Counted from the first letter of the stretch, positions 25,228-33,408 are shown. The stretch: 64,000 bases of DNA from Pseudobdellovibrionaceae bacterium (GCA_020635055.1 JACKAN010000008.1:79890-143889), one strand, 5' to 3'. Notes: generated by a model from the letters alone, not told the origin. Program-made: numbers and translations.

Positions 25228-25468
25228 CATCTCCTAGGCTCTTTTTAAAGTTAGAATTGCCCAGTTGCTCATTAACTTTTTGTGATATCATTTTTTCAAC
25301 ATCTACACCTAACTCATTAAGAATATTAACAAAACTTTCAGTACGCAGATCTGAAATACCATTTATGAATCTATAATAGCTTGAGTTGCTTACACCGATC
25401 TTATCTAGAAGAGCTATAATATTAGTGTCAGTAGCGGCGACTAGGCTTTTAAACTTTTTATGTAACAT

Positions 25469-25664
25469 CTTAGGCTATATACGCAAAAGTGATTGAAGTT
25501 GGCAAATCTAATTTAAAAAAGTCTGCGAATATGCAGATATTTCCCTATTTCGCAGATATTCAGCGAATTAGGGAAAAGGCCTTCTGGTTGCAAAGGCATT
25601 AGCTTGCTAAATGAGGATTTTTACTAATATTAATAATTTAATCTTTTATCAGAAAAACTGGAGC
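25469..25664. other. Intergenic region upstream of the split regulator
   Basis: About 196 bp. It contains the 46-base repeat at 25516-25561 (annotated separately), a further GCGAATTAGGGAAAAGG stretch, and the leader of the divergent end of the secreted-protein gene. No ORF. Confidence 0.5.
25516..25561. promoter_or_regulatory. 46-base operator-like repeat, copy 1
   Basis: 43 of 46 bases match 32376-32421. It contains two direct copies of GCAGATATT and inverted outer arms GAATAT/ATATTC. It lies 48-93 bp upstream of the start of the split HTH regulator, a natural place for autoregulation. Confidence 0.5.
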
Positions 25665-26468
25665 CTAGTTATCTGATTCACTACTATTCGTTACTGTTAA
25701 AATTTGATTTAGATCAGAAGTATGTAGTACTATTTCATTTCCAGCATTGTCTTTTATCCAAAAGTAAACAAAATCGTATTCTCCAGGTGCAATGAACTCG
25801 TCTACTTCAAATTCAATAGAATAGAGGTCATTGCCTAAAGGGCTTGGTGCAACAGTTGTATAGATCGAGACTTGTTGTGATGGGTCAGATTTATTTTCAA
25901 ATCGGCCATAGACATAATCGCCAACTAAGTTTAGACCAGAAACACTATCTTTCGCCTTAAAGAGTACAACTCCATTGCTTCCCACAGAAACCGTATTATT
26001 CTGTAACTTGACTTGAGTCACTTCTGGAGGCTGAATATCTTCCTGTCCATCATTTTCTACATTTAAGACTAAGACAAATTGGCTATCAATATCTGCTTGA
26101 TTTCCCTCTTTATCCTCGACAAAAAAGAAGCTTAATTTGTACTCACCTGATGGCAGGTATTGTCCAACTATAAAATCAGCTGAAAACCAGTTTTGACCAA
26201 GAGACTTGGGAATTTGAAGATCAATCGAAACTTCTTGCGAATTCGATTCATTTGAAAAGAGGCCTTCGATAAACGGATGGTCCAAATTGAATCCTGAGTT
26301 CTCATCTATTGCTTTGAATAGAATTTGCCCAATATTCCCTGCCTTGATTGAATTTTGAGTTAATTTTATTTCTAAAATTTGGGGTGGGGTAATATCTTGG
26401 GGTCTTACTGCATAGGCTGAGCCAACCCAAAGAAAGATTCCAGTTAGTAAACATGATTTAATAAACAT
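25665..26468 (-). CDS. Secreted protein with two tandem Ig-like beta domains
   Basis: 267 residues. The signal peptide (to AYA, about 20) is followed by two homologous domains of about 115 residues, each beginning DITPPQILEIKLTQNSI or DIQPPEVTQVKLQNNTV. Both repeat the pattern VLFKAxDxxSGxNL, FxN-S, and a closing PSGEYKLSFFFVEDKEGNQ or APGEYDFVYFWIKDNAGNE strand. These are typical beta-sandwich modules of surface proteins that bind polymers or other cells; no catalytic motif is seen. GGAG precedes the ATG. Function is unknown. Confidence 0.8.
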   Translation of the reverse strand: MFIKSCLLTGIFLWVGSAYAVRPQDITPPQILEIKLTQNSIKAGNIGQILFKAIDENSGFNLDHPFIEGLFSNESNSQEVSIDLQIPKSLGQNWFSADFIVGQYLPSGEYKLSFFFVEDKEGNQADIDSQFVLVLNVENDGQEDIQPPEVTQVKLQNNTVSVGSNGVVLFKAKDSVSGLNLVGDYVYGRFENKSDPSQQVSIYTTVAPSPLGNDLYSIEFEVDEFIAPGEYDFVYFWIKDNAGNEIVLHTSDLNQILTVTNSSESDN

Positions 26469-26549
26469 TACATTCTCCTTCGAAACTATATATGACGTTA
26501 ATTACAAAACACAATTACCTTCGCACACAACGAAGCAATACGCAATAAG

Positions 26550-26714
26550 ATGGGGCCGTCGAACACCGAGCTTTGGAGTTCTGACCCAGTTTCTGGGGAT
26601 TTTGAAAAATACGCTCTGTGGTGTCTTTTTCCAGCCGCAACCACATCGGACATTGAGGCTGCGTCTAGAGTGTTAGCAGGCCATGGTGGGGCGACCAGTA
26701 GGCCAGCCAATTAA
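26550..26714 (+). CDS. Very small ORF of doubtful status
   Basis: 54 codons reading MGPSNTELWSSDPVSGDFEK, then ALWCLFPAATTSDIEAASRVL. The composition looks protein-like and the frame is open for about 18 more codons upstream, but there is no ribosome site and no recognised family. It may be the surviving tail of a lost gene, since base composition here is richer in GC than the flanks. The complement frame (26498-26710) is also open and is less protein-like. Confidence 0.25.
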   Translation: MGPSNTELWSSDPVSGDFEKYALWCLFPAATTSDIEAASRVLAGHGGATSRPAN

Positions 26715-26720
26715 GTAGAT

Positions 26721-28316
26721 TTACTGGCGGACAAAAACCTCATCAAGAGTGCTTTCTGTGCGCTCACCACCTTCAACGAAATCGCCACCACCAGAAGTGT
26801 GCAAGCGAAATGAAGAGTCAGAAACAAGTTCGGCGTAGTTGTTGTTGTCGGGGTGGACCATGATGCTCGCTCTTTGTAGCTCCAGCCAATTCTTACAAGC
26901 CAGCCTTTTTGTAGTGTCAGGCTCTAAGGTGTCTACAAGTACATAGTCAGTTGTTTTGTATTCAATTTCATGGGTGGCATAAGACATGTAACTATTTTTC
27001 TCTGCATCAGACCGTTCGATGACTTTCTCTAATTTCGCGTGAATTTCATAGCTACAGACAGTGGGATAAGGGACATTTGGATTGTCCTCAGAGCCAACCT
27101 GCCTAGTTTTAAGAAACTTGAGAGTGCCATCTGAATTTACAGTTACAGATTCGCCAAAATCTTTCTCTGTGTAAGTGTGGCCAGAGTATTTCGCGAGGAA
27201 TTGTTCGGTCACATCTTGGCCACGCTCTTCTTGCTCACTAGGTGTCCAATTTCTTCCGCGGCCACAGCCCACTTTGTAAGAGTTAAACCGAGCGTTTGTT
27301 TGGGCATTCATCATGTGTAGGATAAATTCACGATCGCTGCCACCACTGAAATCAATGACTGCTTTTAGTACAGGTGGTTTGTAAGTATCTCGGAAGACCA
27401 TAAAGCTATAGCCTTGCCCCAGCGAAGAATTTGGAACTTCAAAAACTTCAGCTCGAACACCTTCTAGCTTTGCGTAAGTGCGAAACATTCTAAACTGCGG
27501 CCCGATTGACTGAAAGACGATTTCAGTTCCATTAAAGTCCGCTACTTTTTTGTTGTATGCTATGAAAGATAGCATATCTGAGCCGTCCTGATCGCCTTGG
27601 ACCTCTCCGTGACATTGCAGATATTCTGTTGGGTTTTCTGGTATACCAGCTGTCTTGCTTTGTAATCCTTGATCGGAAAGCAGCAATCCGACCATTTTCC
27701 TTGATTGTATTGAATTGATCTCACCAGTTTGGCGAGCGAGATAATAAACAAGTTCATGTAGTAGCAGTGCACCCTTATGGAGCCAATCGAGCTGGTCCCA
27801 GTAGTCACGATCAACCATGAGGACACTCTCGTCGTAATATACGGCGATCTGTACAACTTGACATTCAGAATCGACCACAGGGTCATTGGCGTCAGTGGTT
27901 CGTTTTAGGCGTTGCCCTTTCTTGGTAAATTGAATTTCTTTGTAGAGAGGGTCAATAAAATCAGCTCGCAGTCTTTTTTTCATATCCGACAAGTTGGTTT
28001 GCCCTGGATACCTCATGTGAAGAGCCATTTTCTCAGTAATGAGTTCCAGCATTTCTTCTTCGGTGGTTGGGCTAAGAGAATAGCTGAGATTATAAAGTTC
28101 CCGTCCCTCATACAGGTCGAGAACCTCCAGACTTGACTGTCCATTCTTTTTACAGAGTGCCCCTTTTCCGCCTCCACCATTGATGACACCTTCAAACGTG
28201 GGTGCTTCGGGCGAGTCCTGTTTCGCCTGAGGGTCGTGATAGTGGTTGTGGACCTCTTTTTTTGGGGTGCAGGCAACCAAAAGGGTTAATACTGTTAAAA
28301 AAGCTAAGATTTTCAT
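26721..28316 (-). CDS. Large lipoprotein sharing a C-terminal domain with its neighbour
   Basis: 531 residues. The lipoprotein signal peptide MKILAFLTVLTLLVACTP has its Cys at residue 16. A His-rich stretch follows (HNHYHDP), then a region including VINGGGGKGALCKK, a helical LHKGALLLHELVYYLARQTGE segment that resembles an HELxx zinc-binding helix but lacks the second His, and a C-terminal domain with QVGSEDNPNVPYPTVCSYE and LHTSGGGDFVEGGERTEST. The 198-residue gene upstream ends with the same domain. Both are in the same direction with 78 bp between, so they form an operon divergent from the TIGR02147 regulator. It is probably outer-membrane or surface attached; role unknown. Confidence 0.82.
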   Translation of the reverse strand: MKILAFLTVLTLLVACTPKKEVHNHYHDPQAKQDSPEAPTFEGVINGGGGKGALCKKNGQSSLEVLDLYEGRELYNLSYSLSPTTEEEMLELITEKMALHMRYPGQTNLSDMKKRLRADFIDPLYKEIQFTKKGQRLKRTTDANDPVVDSECQVVQIAVYYDESVLMVDRDYWDQLDWLHKGALLLHELVYYLARQTGEINSIQSRKMVGLLLSDQGLQSKTAGIPENPTEYLQCHGEVQGDQDGSDMLSFIAYNKKVADFNGTEIVFQSIGPQFRMFRTYAKLEGVRAEVFEVPNSSLGQGYSFMVFRDTYKPPVLKAVIDFSGGSDREFILHMMNAQTNARFNSYKVGCGRGRNWTPSEQEERGQDVTEQFLAKYSGHTYTEKDFGESVTVNSDGTLKFLKTRQVGSEDNPNVPYPTVCSYEIHAKLEKVIERSDAEKNSYMSYATHEIEYKTTDYVLVDTLEPDTTKRLACKNWLELQRASIMVHPDNNNYAELVSDSSFRLHTSGGGDFVEGGERTESTLDEVFVRQ

Positions 28317-28394
28317 ATCGACTCCAAAAAAATTGCAAGATTGGGTCCAGCGTGAGTGTATTTGGACCCAAAACTTGCGATTTGAGCTATTTGC

Positions 28395-28991
28395 CTATTC
28401 TGCATTAGCTTTGCTCTCATTGATTCGGGTAAATACCTCATCCAGCGTGCTTTCTGTGCGCTCACCACCTTGTGTGTAGTCACCGCCGCCAGAGGTGTGC
28501 ATGCGTATCTGATTTTCATTGAGAACCTCAAAGGTATTTGAGTAGCCTAGATATGCCTCTTGGTTCATCTCTTTTGCAAAGTTTTGACAATGAGGATTGG
28601 CAACCGTTCCAGCTTCAAGATCATCAGTCAGACTTACTGAGTTGAAAGTAAAGCTGAGTTGGTGAGTCCCCAGGTCCCAATATTCTTTCCGCTCTTGTTC
28701 TGAACGTACATATAGGTCATTGATTTTACCTTTCACTACGTACGAGCAAACAGTGGGGTATGGGACATTTGGATTATCATCTGATCCAACCTGTCGTACC
28801 TTGTGCAATTCTATGCTGTTGCCTTGTATACGAATTTTCTCGCCAAACTGGTCGTCTTCAAAAGTGTCGCCTGAAAAATACTCCTGTAATTTGGCTTCAA
28901 CTTTGCCGTTAGCTTCACCTTCACTGGCTTGGGCGCAGGCAACTGTGGTCAGTAAAGATAATGCTAGTAGATACGTTCCGATTGATTTCAT
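28395..28991 (-). CDS. Secreted paralogue of the lipoprotein's C-terminal domain
   Basis: 198 residues. The signal peptide ends ACAQA (about 20, with a Cys-Ala-Gln that could also act as a lipobox). The mature domain repeats the neighbour's C-terminal features: QVGSDDNPNVPYPTVCSYV, a second Cys in ANPHCQNF, and MHTSGGGDYTQGGERTEST. Two conserved Cys suggest a disulphide. It is first in the operon after the divergent promoter shared with the TIGR02147 gene at 29156, which probably regulates it. The AAAGGAG site precedes the ATG. Unknown function. Confidence 0.82.
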   Translation of the reverse strand: MKSIGTYLLALSLLTTVACAQASEGEANGKVEAKLQEYFSGDTFEDDQFGEKIRIQGNSIELHKVRQVGSDDNPNVPYPTVCSYVVKGKINDLYVRSEQERKEYWDLGTHQLSFTFNSVSLTDDLEAGTVANPHCQNFAKEMNQEAYLGYSNTFEVLNENQIRMHTSGGGDYTQGGERTESTLDEVFTRINESKANAE

Positions 28992-29155
28992 TTTATTCTC
29001 CTTTGGTTCTTAAGGCCTTTTGGCCCGTTCAAGTTCGCTATGAGGAGAAAGTACAACGCATTGCATAAAATAAATAGATTTATTTACTATATTAGTCTAT
29101 TATTAATAGAGTAATAATCTACTGAAATAATATTACTTAATAATTACGGTAAGAT
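28992..29155. promoter_or_regulatory. Divergent promoter region
   Basis: 164 bp between the secreted-protein operon (left) and the TIGR02147 regulator (right). Very AT-rich, with palindromic AATAGA/TCTATT and TATTAATAGAGTAATAAT stretches around 29070-29125 that could be regulator sites. I cannot fix individual promoter boxes. Confidence 0.4.
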
Positions 29156-29962
29156 ATGATTTTTGATTTTTTGGAGTATCGCCCTTATTTAGAGCATCGG
29201 CTTGGAAAAAAGAGGTCGCGAACAGGGATGAGGAAGAAGCTAGCCGAGCACATGAATGTGCATACCACATTTGTTTCTCAGGTCCTTTTAGGAAAAGCTG
29301 ACTTGTCTATGGAGCAAGCTGAGCAAACAAACTTGTTTCTTGGGCATAGCGAAGAGGAGGGGGAGTATTTCTTGTACCTGGTTTTGCGGCATCGAGCAGG
29401 TAATGAGGTTCTCCGCAACCGCTTCGATGCAAAAATTAGGAAAATGCGAGAAGCTCGTCTCAACATAAAGGACAGGTTGCAAGTTCAAGACAGCATTAAG
29501 CAAGAGGATAAGTTAAAATTTTACTCAAACCACTATTTTGGGGCTGTCCACGTTTTGGTTTCCATTGAGGGGTTCCGCACAGTGGAGGCTTTAGCGGAAG
29601 CTCTCAAGTTATCCCGTGTACAAGTTCAAGAAATGGTGGAGTTTTTAATTAGGCTGGGCATTGTAATTGAGGAGAAAGGCAAACTCGCACCTGGTCCCCA
29701 ACACGTTCATATAGGCGCAGACTCCGAGCTGGTATTAAAACACCATAGCAACTGGAGAATGCATGCCTTGTCGAACCTTCAGTTTCTTAACAAGGACGAC
29801 CTTCACTACTCTGCCTGCCTGAGTATTTCCAAAAAAGATGCTTTTAAGGTCAAAGATTCCATCCTGGCCAACTTGCAGGATAACGTGAAAATAATTTCAG
29901 CTTCGCCAGAGGAGACCGCTTATGTTTACAACATTGATTTTTACTCTCTGGTCCAAAAGTGA
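29156..29962 (+). CDS. TIGR02147-family HTH regulator
   Basis: 268 residues. The order typical of this family is present: an N-terminal FDFLEYRPYLEHRL motif, an HTH at about 26-60 (MRKKLAEHMNVHTTFVSQVLLGKADLSMEQAE), a linker with YFLYLVLRHRAGNEVLRNRF, a middle winged-helix block (AEALKLSRVQVQEMVEFLIRLGIV, about 155-178) and a C-terminal ligand-type domain. The family is largely confined to Fibrobacter- and Bdellovibrio-like bacteria. Its place, divergent from two secreted proteins, fits the usual pairing and suggests it controls them. Compare the split version at 23150-25468. Confidence 0.93.
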   Translation: MIFDFLEYRPYLEHRLGKKRSRTGMRKKLAEHMNVHTTFVSQVLLGKADLSMEQAEQTNLFLGHSEEEGEYFLYLVLRHRAGNEVLRNRFDAKIRKMREARLNIKDRLQVQDSIKQEDKLKFYSNHYFGAVHVLVSIEGFRTVEALAEALKLSRVQVQEMVEFLIRLGIVIEEKGKLAPGPQHVHIGADSELVLKHHSNWRMHALSNLQFLNKDDLHYSACLSISKKDAFKVKDSILANLQDNVKIISASPEETAYVYNIDFYSLVQK

Positions 29963-30006
29963 TCTTTGTAAAATATATCTAAATTTAGAAAGGAATTAGA
30001 AATCAA

Positions 30007-30267
30007 ATGCCAAGACCAAAGGGGTTGCCTAAAACTGGGGGTAGACAAAAAGGATCGCGAAACAAACACTTGCGTGCGGCTCCAGAGATGTTTGAGCAAC
30101 TCTCTTTTAACTCCCTAGAAGTGGCGATTTCACTCATCAACAACGAATCGCTTGATATGCAATACCGAGTTGGGTTGCTGAAAGGGGTTATGAAGTACCA
30201 GTTTCCTCAACTGCGCTCGGTGGAGCAAACGGGAGAAGATGGTCATCAAGTGGTCTTGCAAGGGTAG
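30007..30267 (+). pseudogene. Small basic protein, 3'-truncated by an IS256 end
   Basis: 86 codons remain, of which the last (Gly plus stop) belongs to the IS256 terminus. The N-terminus MPRPKGLPKTGGRQKGSRNK is a strongly basic DNA-binding type tail, seen in phage terminase-small-subunit-like and DUF5681-like proteins. The remainder is helical (AISLINNESLDMQYRVGLLKGVMKY). AAAGGAATTAG precedes the ATG. I cannot name it. It may be part of a decayed phage-like module with the fragments at 31742 and 32105. Confidence 0.5.
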
Positions 30268-30313
30268 CGTAAAATTTTTTGTGTCCGCTACATTTAATGT
30301 ATAAGATTTTCTA
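30263..30313 (+). repeat. Solo IS256 terminus (51 bp)
   Basis: Identical or nearly so to the right end of IS256 copy 1 and the left end of copy 2 (starting GGTAGCGTAAAATTTTTTG), but with no transposase attached. It truncates the 86-codon gene. A 66-bp spacer separates it from the full copy 2, which has the same orientation. Confidence 0.85.
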
Positions 30314-30379
30314 AATGACCGCTACACAAGCAAAAGGGGGGTATTGCAACCCCCTCTACAATAGGCAAAACCTATTTTT
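30314..30379. terminator. Two hairpins between IS256 ends
   Basis: Hairpin 1 is GGGGGT-ATTGCA-ACCCCC (about 30336-30354). Hairpin 2 is AATAGG-CAAAA-CCTATT followed by T5 (30360-30379), a textbook intrinsic terminator on the + strand. Together they insulate the IS256 copy from the truncated upstream gene. Confidence 0.65.
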
Positions 30380-31741
30380 GGTAGCGTAAAATTTTTTGTG
30401 TCCGCTATGTTTAATGTATAAGATTTTCTAATGTATCCTCTACATTGTTAAGTACCTGTTTTTGTTCCCTCCTCCCTTTTAAGTTATTTAACTTTGGTGA
30501 GTCAACTGGTGTTGTTCTCCAATTATACTCTAGTCTCATTGCAGTAAATGCTAATACTACATTTAATGTTGACTGGCCCAAGCCCTCCATTGATTTTGTT
30601 CTTCTTTTAAGTTCCTTATTTATTCTCTCAATTGGATTTGTAGTCTTTAAGGTTCGCCAAAACTTTTCTTCAAATCTATAGTGCACTAAAAGTGATTCTA
30701 AATCTTTTTCTATACACTTTACTGCTCGATCTGCATCTTTATTCAAATGTTGTTTTAAGTTGTTAAAAGCTACTCGTGCTGATGATTCGCTATTTGCATA
30801 CATCACTTGACTTAATTGTTCGTCAAAAGCCAATGATAATTTTTTTGATACTTTTTGTAAGGCATTCTTTTTAGCATGCACCCAACAACGGGCAGTCACT
30901 GCTTTGGTAAAGTACTCCTTAAACTTTTTCTCTAACCCAGGCAGACCATCCATTACTCCTATTTGAACTTTGTTAGTGTTTAACCCACGTTGTATTAAAC
31001 TAGTAAAAACAGCCTCCCATGAATCTGCACTGTCTTTCTGACCTGGCTCCATTGCCAGTATACTAAAGGAATTCCTGTTATTTATACCTAGAACAACAAG
31101 AGTTGGTTCTTTCTCAGTTGAACCACGTCTTTGAACTTTAAAATTTGTACCGTCAATAAATAAAGCCCAATAATCTTCATCAAGTGGACGTTCCAGCCAC
31201 TCTAATGCTTTTGGCTCCAATGTGGCTAATGAGTTGTGGACTGTTTGTGGCGATACTTGTACGCCTAATATTCTTTTTGATATTAGGGACAATGTTCTGT
31301 TGGATATGCCAGACAAGTGAAGAGCGGCCAGATCTTGTTTTAAACGGCTATCCAATCGTTCATTTTCAGGAACAATCACACTTTTAAACTTACTGTGACG
31401 ATCTTTAGGTACGCGTAAACGTAGTTGACCAATACCCTTTAAAACAAATTCTCTTTCGTAATAACCATTTCTTTTATTACTTTTTTGTTCTGGCTGACCC
31501 AAGAAAAATTCCATCTCAGCATTTAAAAGTTTATTCAAAGAATCTGATACTGATTTTGAAACTTCATTGGTTAATTCTTCAAAAGCTTTTATTTTATTTC
31601 TTTTAAATTTATCTATTGCTTTTACAATTTCTGGTACACTTATTTCTACTTTTATTAAACTCATTGATAGTGTCATATTATATGTTCTCCATTTAGTCCT
31701 ATAAGTTATTCTTATGGAGACACAATTTTTTTTACGCTACC
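30380..31741 (-). mobile_element. IS256-family element, copy 2 (complete, 1362 bp)
   Basis: Same ends and exact length as copy 1, inverted relative to it. The flanks (CTATTTTT and AGGTTTTC) are not duplicated. With the solo terminus 66 bp away, this means the locus was rearranged after insertion, for example by deletion between two IS256 copies. Confidence 0.93.
30411..31676 (-). CDS. IS256-family mutator-type transposase (copy 2)
   Basis: 421 residues, differing from copy 1 only at a few positions near the C-terminus (for example LNVVLAFTAMRLEYN instead of LNVLLAFTAMRLEYN, and LNNVEDTLE instead of LNKVEDTLE). All catalytic motifs are intact. The near identity shows that the two copies are recent descendants. 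In inverted orientation, 5.2 kb apart, recombination between them would flip 25.2-30.4 kb, including the TIGR02147 regulator and its secreted-protein operon. Confidence 0.95.
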   Translation of the reverse strand: MTLSMSLIKVEISVPEIVKAIDKFKRNKIKAFEELTNEVSKSVSDSLNKLLNAEMEFFLGQPEQKSNKRNGYYEREFVLKGIGQLRLRVPKDRHSKFKSVIVPENERLDSRLKQDLAALHLSGISNRTLSLISKRILGVQVSPQTVHNSLATLEPKALEWLERPLDEDYWALFIDGTNFKVQRRGSTEKEPTLVVLGINNRNSFSILAMEPGQKDSADSWEAVFTSLIQRGLNTNKVQIGVMDGLPGLEKKFKEYFTKAVTARCWVHAKKNALQKVSKKLSLAFDEQLSQVMYANSESSARVAFNNLKQHLNKDADRAVKCIEKDLESLLVHYRFEEKFWRTLKTTNPIERINKELKRRTKSMEGLGQSTLNVVLAFTAMRLEYNWRTTPVDSPKLNNLKGRREQKQVLNNVEDTLENLIH

Positions 31742-32075
31742 AGGTTTTCCAAAGTTTGACCCAGAGGAAGTTCGACTCACTCTACTTAGGTTACTTTTAT
31801 CTCGCGAACAAAAAGTATCTCGCGATATCTTAGATGCTATGTTTGAACTTGTGGCTAAGTCACTCCGATACAATCTAAACAGCAAAATTTCTTCTACTCT
31901 AATTAAGTTGCTTAGAGAAACGATTGGACGTTCACACTATCTTTCTCTATTAGAAATACGAAGTTTGCCATACTACAAAGGTGAGCCTCGCGTTGACCGT
32001 GTAAAAGATTGGATTCAGATGAAGGCGAGTCAGGGACATTCTTTGTGCGAAAAATTCTTAGAACCCTTTAACTAA
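31742..32075 (+). pseudogene. Unidentified protein, 5'-truncated by IS256 copy 2
   Basis: An open frame enters from the element end (FPKFDPEEVRLTLLRLLLSRE) and runs 110 codons to TAA 32073-32075. The sequence is helical and basic (SLRYNLNSKISSTLIKLLRET). The first possible ATG is at 31839, without a good ribosome site. I do not recognise a family. It may be the remainder of a gene that originally lay near the truncated 30007 gene. Confidence 0.45.
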
Positions 32076-32104
32076 CCACGAACCGCACTCCAGTCCTAAT
32101 GGGC

Positions 32105-32304
32105 ATGAAGTCAAACTGTAACGAAGTGGAATTTTCTCAAACTCAAGCCTCAAAACTAAACTCAGATTTGGATACAAATGAATCATTAAATGATGAAAAA
32201 AAAAGGAAGAAGAGCGGTTAAAGAAAATTGCAGAGCTGGAGCGGCCAGAAAAGGCGATGCATGAATCGTCAACCCTATTTCCCGACACAATCGAACCAGC
32301 ATAG
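32105..32304 (+). pseudogene. Small acidic protein with an A-run frameshift
   Basis: An ATG at 32105 opens 38 codons (MKSNCNEVEFSQTQASKLNS and onward) that shift frame at the A9 run 32196-32204. With one extra A the frame continues through EEERLKKIAELERPEKAM to TAG at 32304, giving about 66 residues. The continuity of protein-like sequence on both sides argues for one gene. Unknown function. It is followed by a strong terminator. Confidence 0.45.
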
Positions 32305-32336
32305 AGTAAAATTTAGATAACAATTTTCTATTTTAG

Positions 32337-32363
32337 GCGAGCCGTGTGCTCGCTATTTTTTTT
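32337..32363 (+). terminator. Strong intrinsic terminator
   Basis: A GC-rich stem GCGAGC-CGTGT-GCTCGC is followed by a run of eight T (TATTTTTTTT). It closes the transcription unit of fragments upstream. Confidence 0.85.
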
Positions 32364-32375
32364 GCCCACGCTGAT

Positions 32376-32421
32376 AAAAAGTCTGCGAATAAGCATATAT
32401 TTCCCTAATTCGCAGATATTC
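32376..32421. promoter_or_regulatory. 46-base operator-like repeat, copy 2
   Basis: 43 of 46 bases match 25516-25561 (see that entry). Here no regulator gene is adjacent; it follows a terminator and precedes a decayed transposase. Confidence 0.5.
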
Positions 32422-32614
32422 TACTTTATTAATCTATCCATAGTAAAACCAGCACATTTGAAGTTAGTAATTTTTTAGATTGCGATAAATTAGTTTTTAA
32501 TGCTGAACAGACTTAATACATAACAAAAATTCGACCAAAATTTGTTTGGTACGGCACCTGCAACTTCTGTGTACTGGATAGCTAAATCAAAGCTAGAGGC
32601 TTTCCTTAGGAGTT
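32422..32614. other. Intergenic region with no recognisable gene
   Basis: AT-rich, about 190 bp. I see no ORF or structure that I can support. Confidence 0.4.
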
Positions 32615-33408
32615 TCAACAAATAAATTTGATAAAATACTAAAAGATTATTTTCCTCAAGGTCTCTCAGCAGGAAGTATTAGTAAATTAATATGGCGTTG
32701 GGAAGACGAGTATCGGGAGTGGAAAAAAAGTAAAATCACAGATCAGCTTGTTTACCTCTGGGCAGATGTAGTTAACGTACCCTTTAGAATTGGTGAAGAT
32801 AAGCGTTTAAACCTTCTTGTAATCATGGGTGTAACTCAAGATGGTCAGAAAAGTTATTGGCTGTAGAAGCCGGTTACAGAAAGTCTAAGGAGTCCTGGTT
32901 AGTTGTATTAAGATCTTTGATAGCCAGGGGTTTAAACTGTCCTCTATTGGCTATAGCAGATGGGGCTTTAGGATTTTGGTCAGCCCTTGAAAGTTTAGAA
33001 GAATTTAAAAAAACAAAACGCCAGCGTTGCTGGGTATATAAAATAGCAAATGCATTAGATGAGTGTTCAAAAAAGCTTCAGCCAGCAATTAAATCACAGT
33101 TAAATGAAATGATGCGGGCACCAGATAAAGAAACAGCAACTAAAATAAAAAACAACTTTTCAAAAGCCTACGAGGATAAGTACCCAAAGATGGTAAATTG
33201 TTTAACCAAAAACTGGTCAGAACTGACAAATTTTTTTGATTTTCCAGCGGCACATTGGCGAAGTATAAGAACGAGTAACCCTATAGAGTCATCATTTGCT
33301 GGAGTAAAAAGTCGTTTAAAATCAACTAAGGGTGCAGGCAGTATTAACTCTGCCATGGCCATGACTTTTAAGTTGTTAAAACAATGTGAAAGCTACTGGC
33401 TAAGCTAA
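32615..33408 (+). pseudogene. Degraded IS256-type transposase of a different lineage
   Basis: About 264 residues of an IS256/mutator transposase distinct from copies 1 and 2. The first part reads LKDYFPQGLSAGSISKLIWRWEDEY and VYLWADVVNVPFRI (first Asp). One base is missing at about 32850 in an A-run, after TQDGQK. The second part reads LLAVEAGYRKSKESWLVVLRSLIARGL, ADGALGFWSALE (second Asp), QRCWVYKIAN and RTSNPIESSFAGVKSR (Glu). The N-terminus is missing. Inactive. Confidence 0.85.

Larger units (their letters stand above)
23676..25468 (-). pseudogene. HTH regulator gene split by IS256 copy 1
   Basis: The coding parts are 25468-25236 and 23865-23676 (one target duplication counted). Joined they give 423 bp, exactly 140 codons plus stop, with the frame restored. 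The N-terminal part (KFKSLVAATDTNIIALLDKIGVSNSSYYRFINGISDLRTE, about 5-44) is an XRE/Rgg-like helix-turn-helix. The C-terminal half is helical (FEQIFQQLSRTNKLTLLDTFI) and ends in a basic RKRR tail. The insertion removes everything after residue 77. It lies at the head of a three-gene operon. A 46-base repeat with operator-like symmetry lies just upstream. Confidence 0.85.

Noticed and set aside
26498..26710. Reverse-strand 70-codon ORF
   Set aside because: No ribosome site, atypical composition, and the + strand reading of the same DNA is more protein-like.
27560..27886. Second gene inside the 531-residue lipoprotein on the same strand
   Set aside because: It is an out-of-frame shadow of a well-supported gene with signal peptide and paralogue support.
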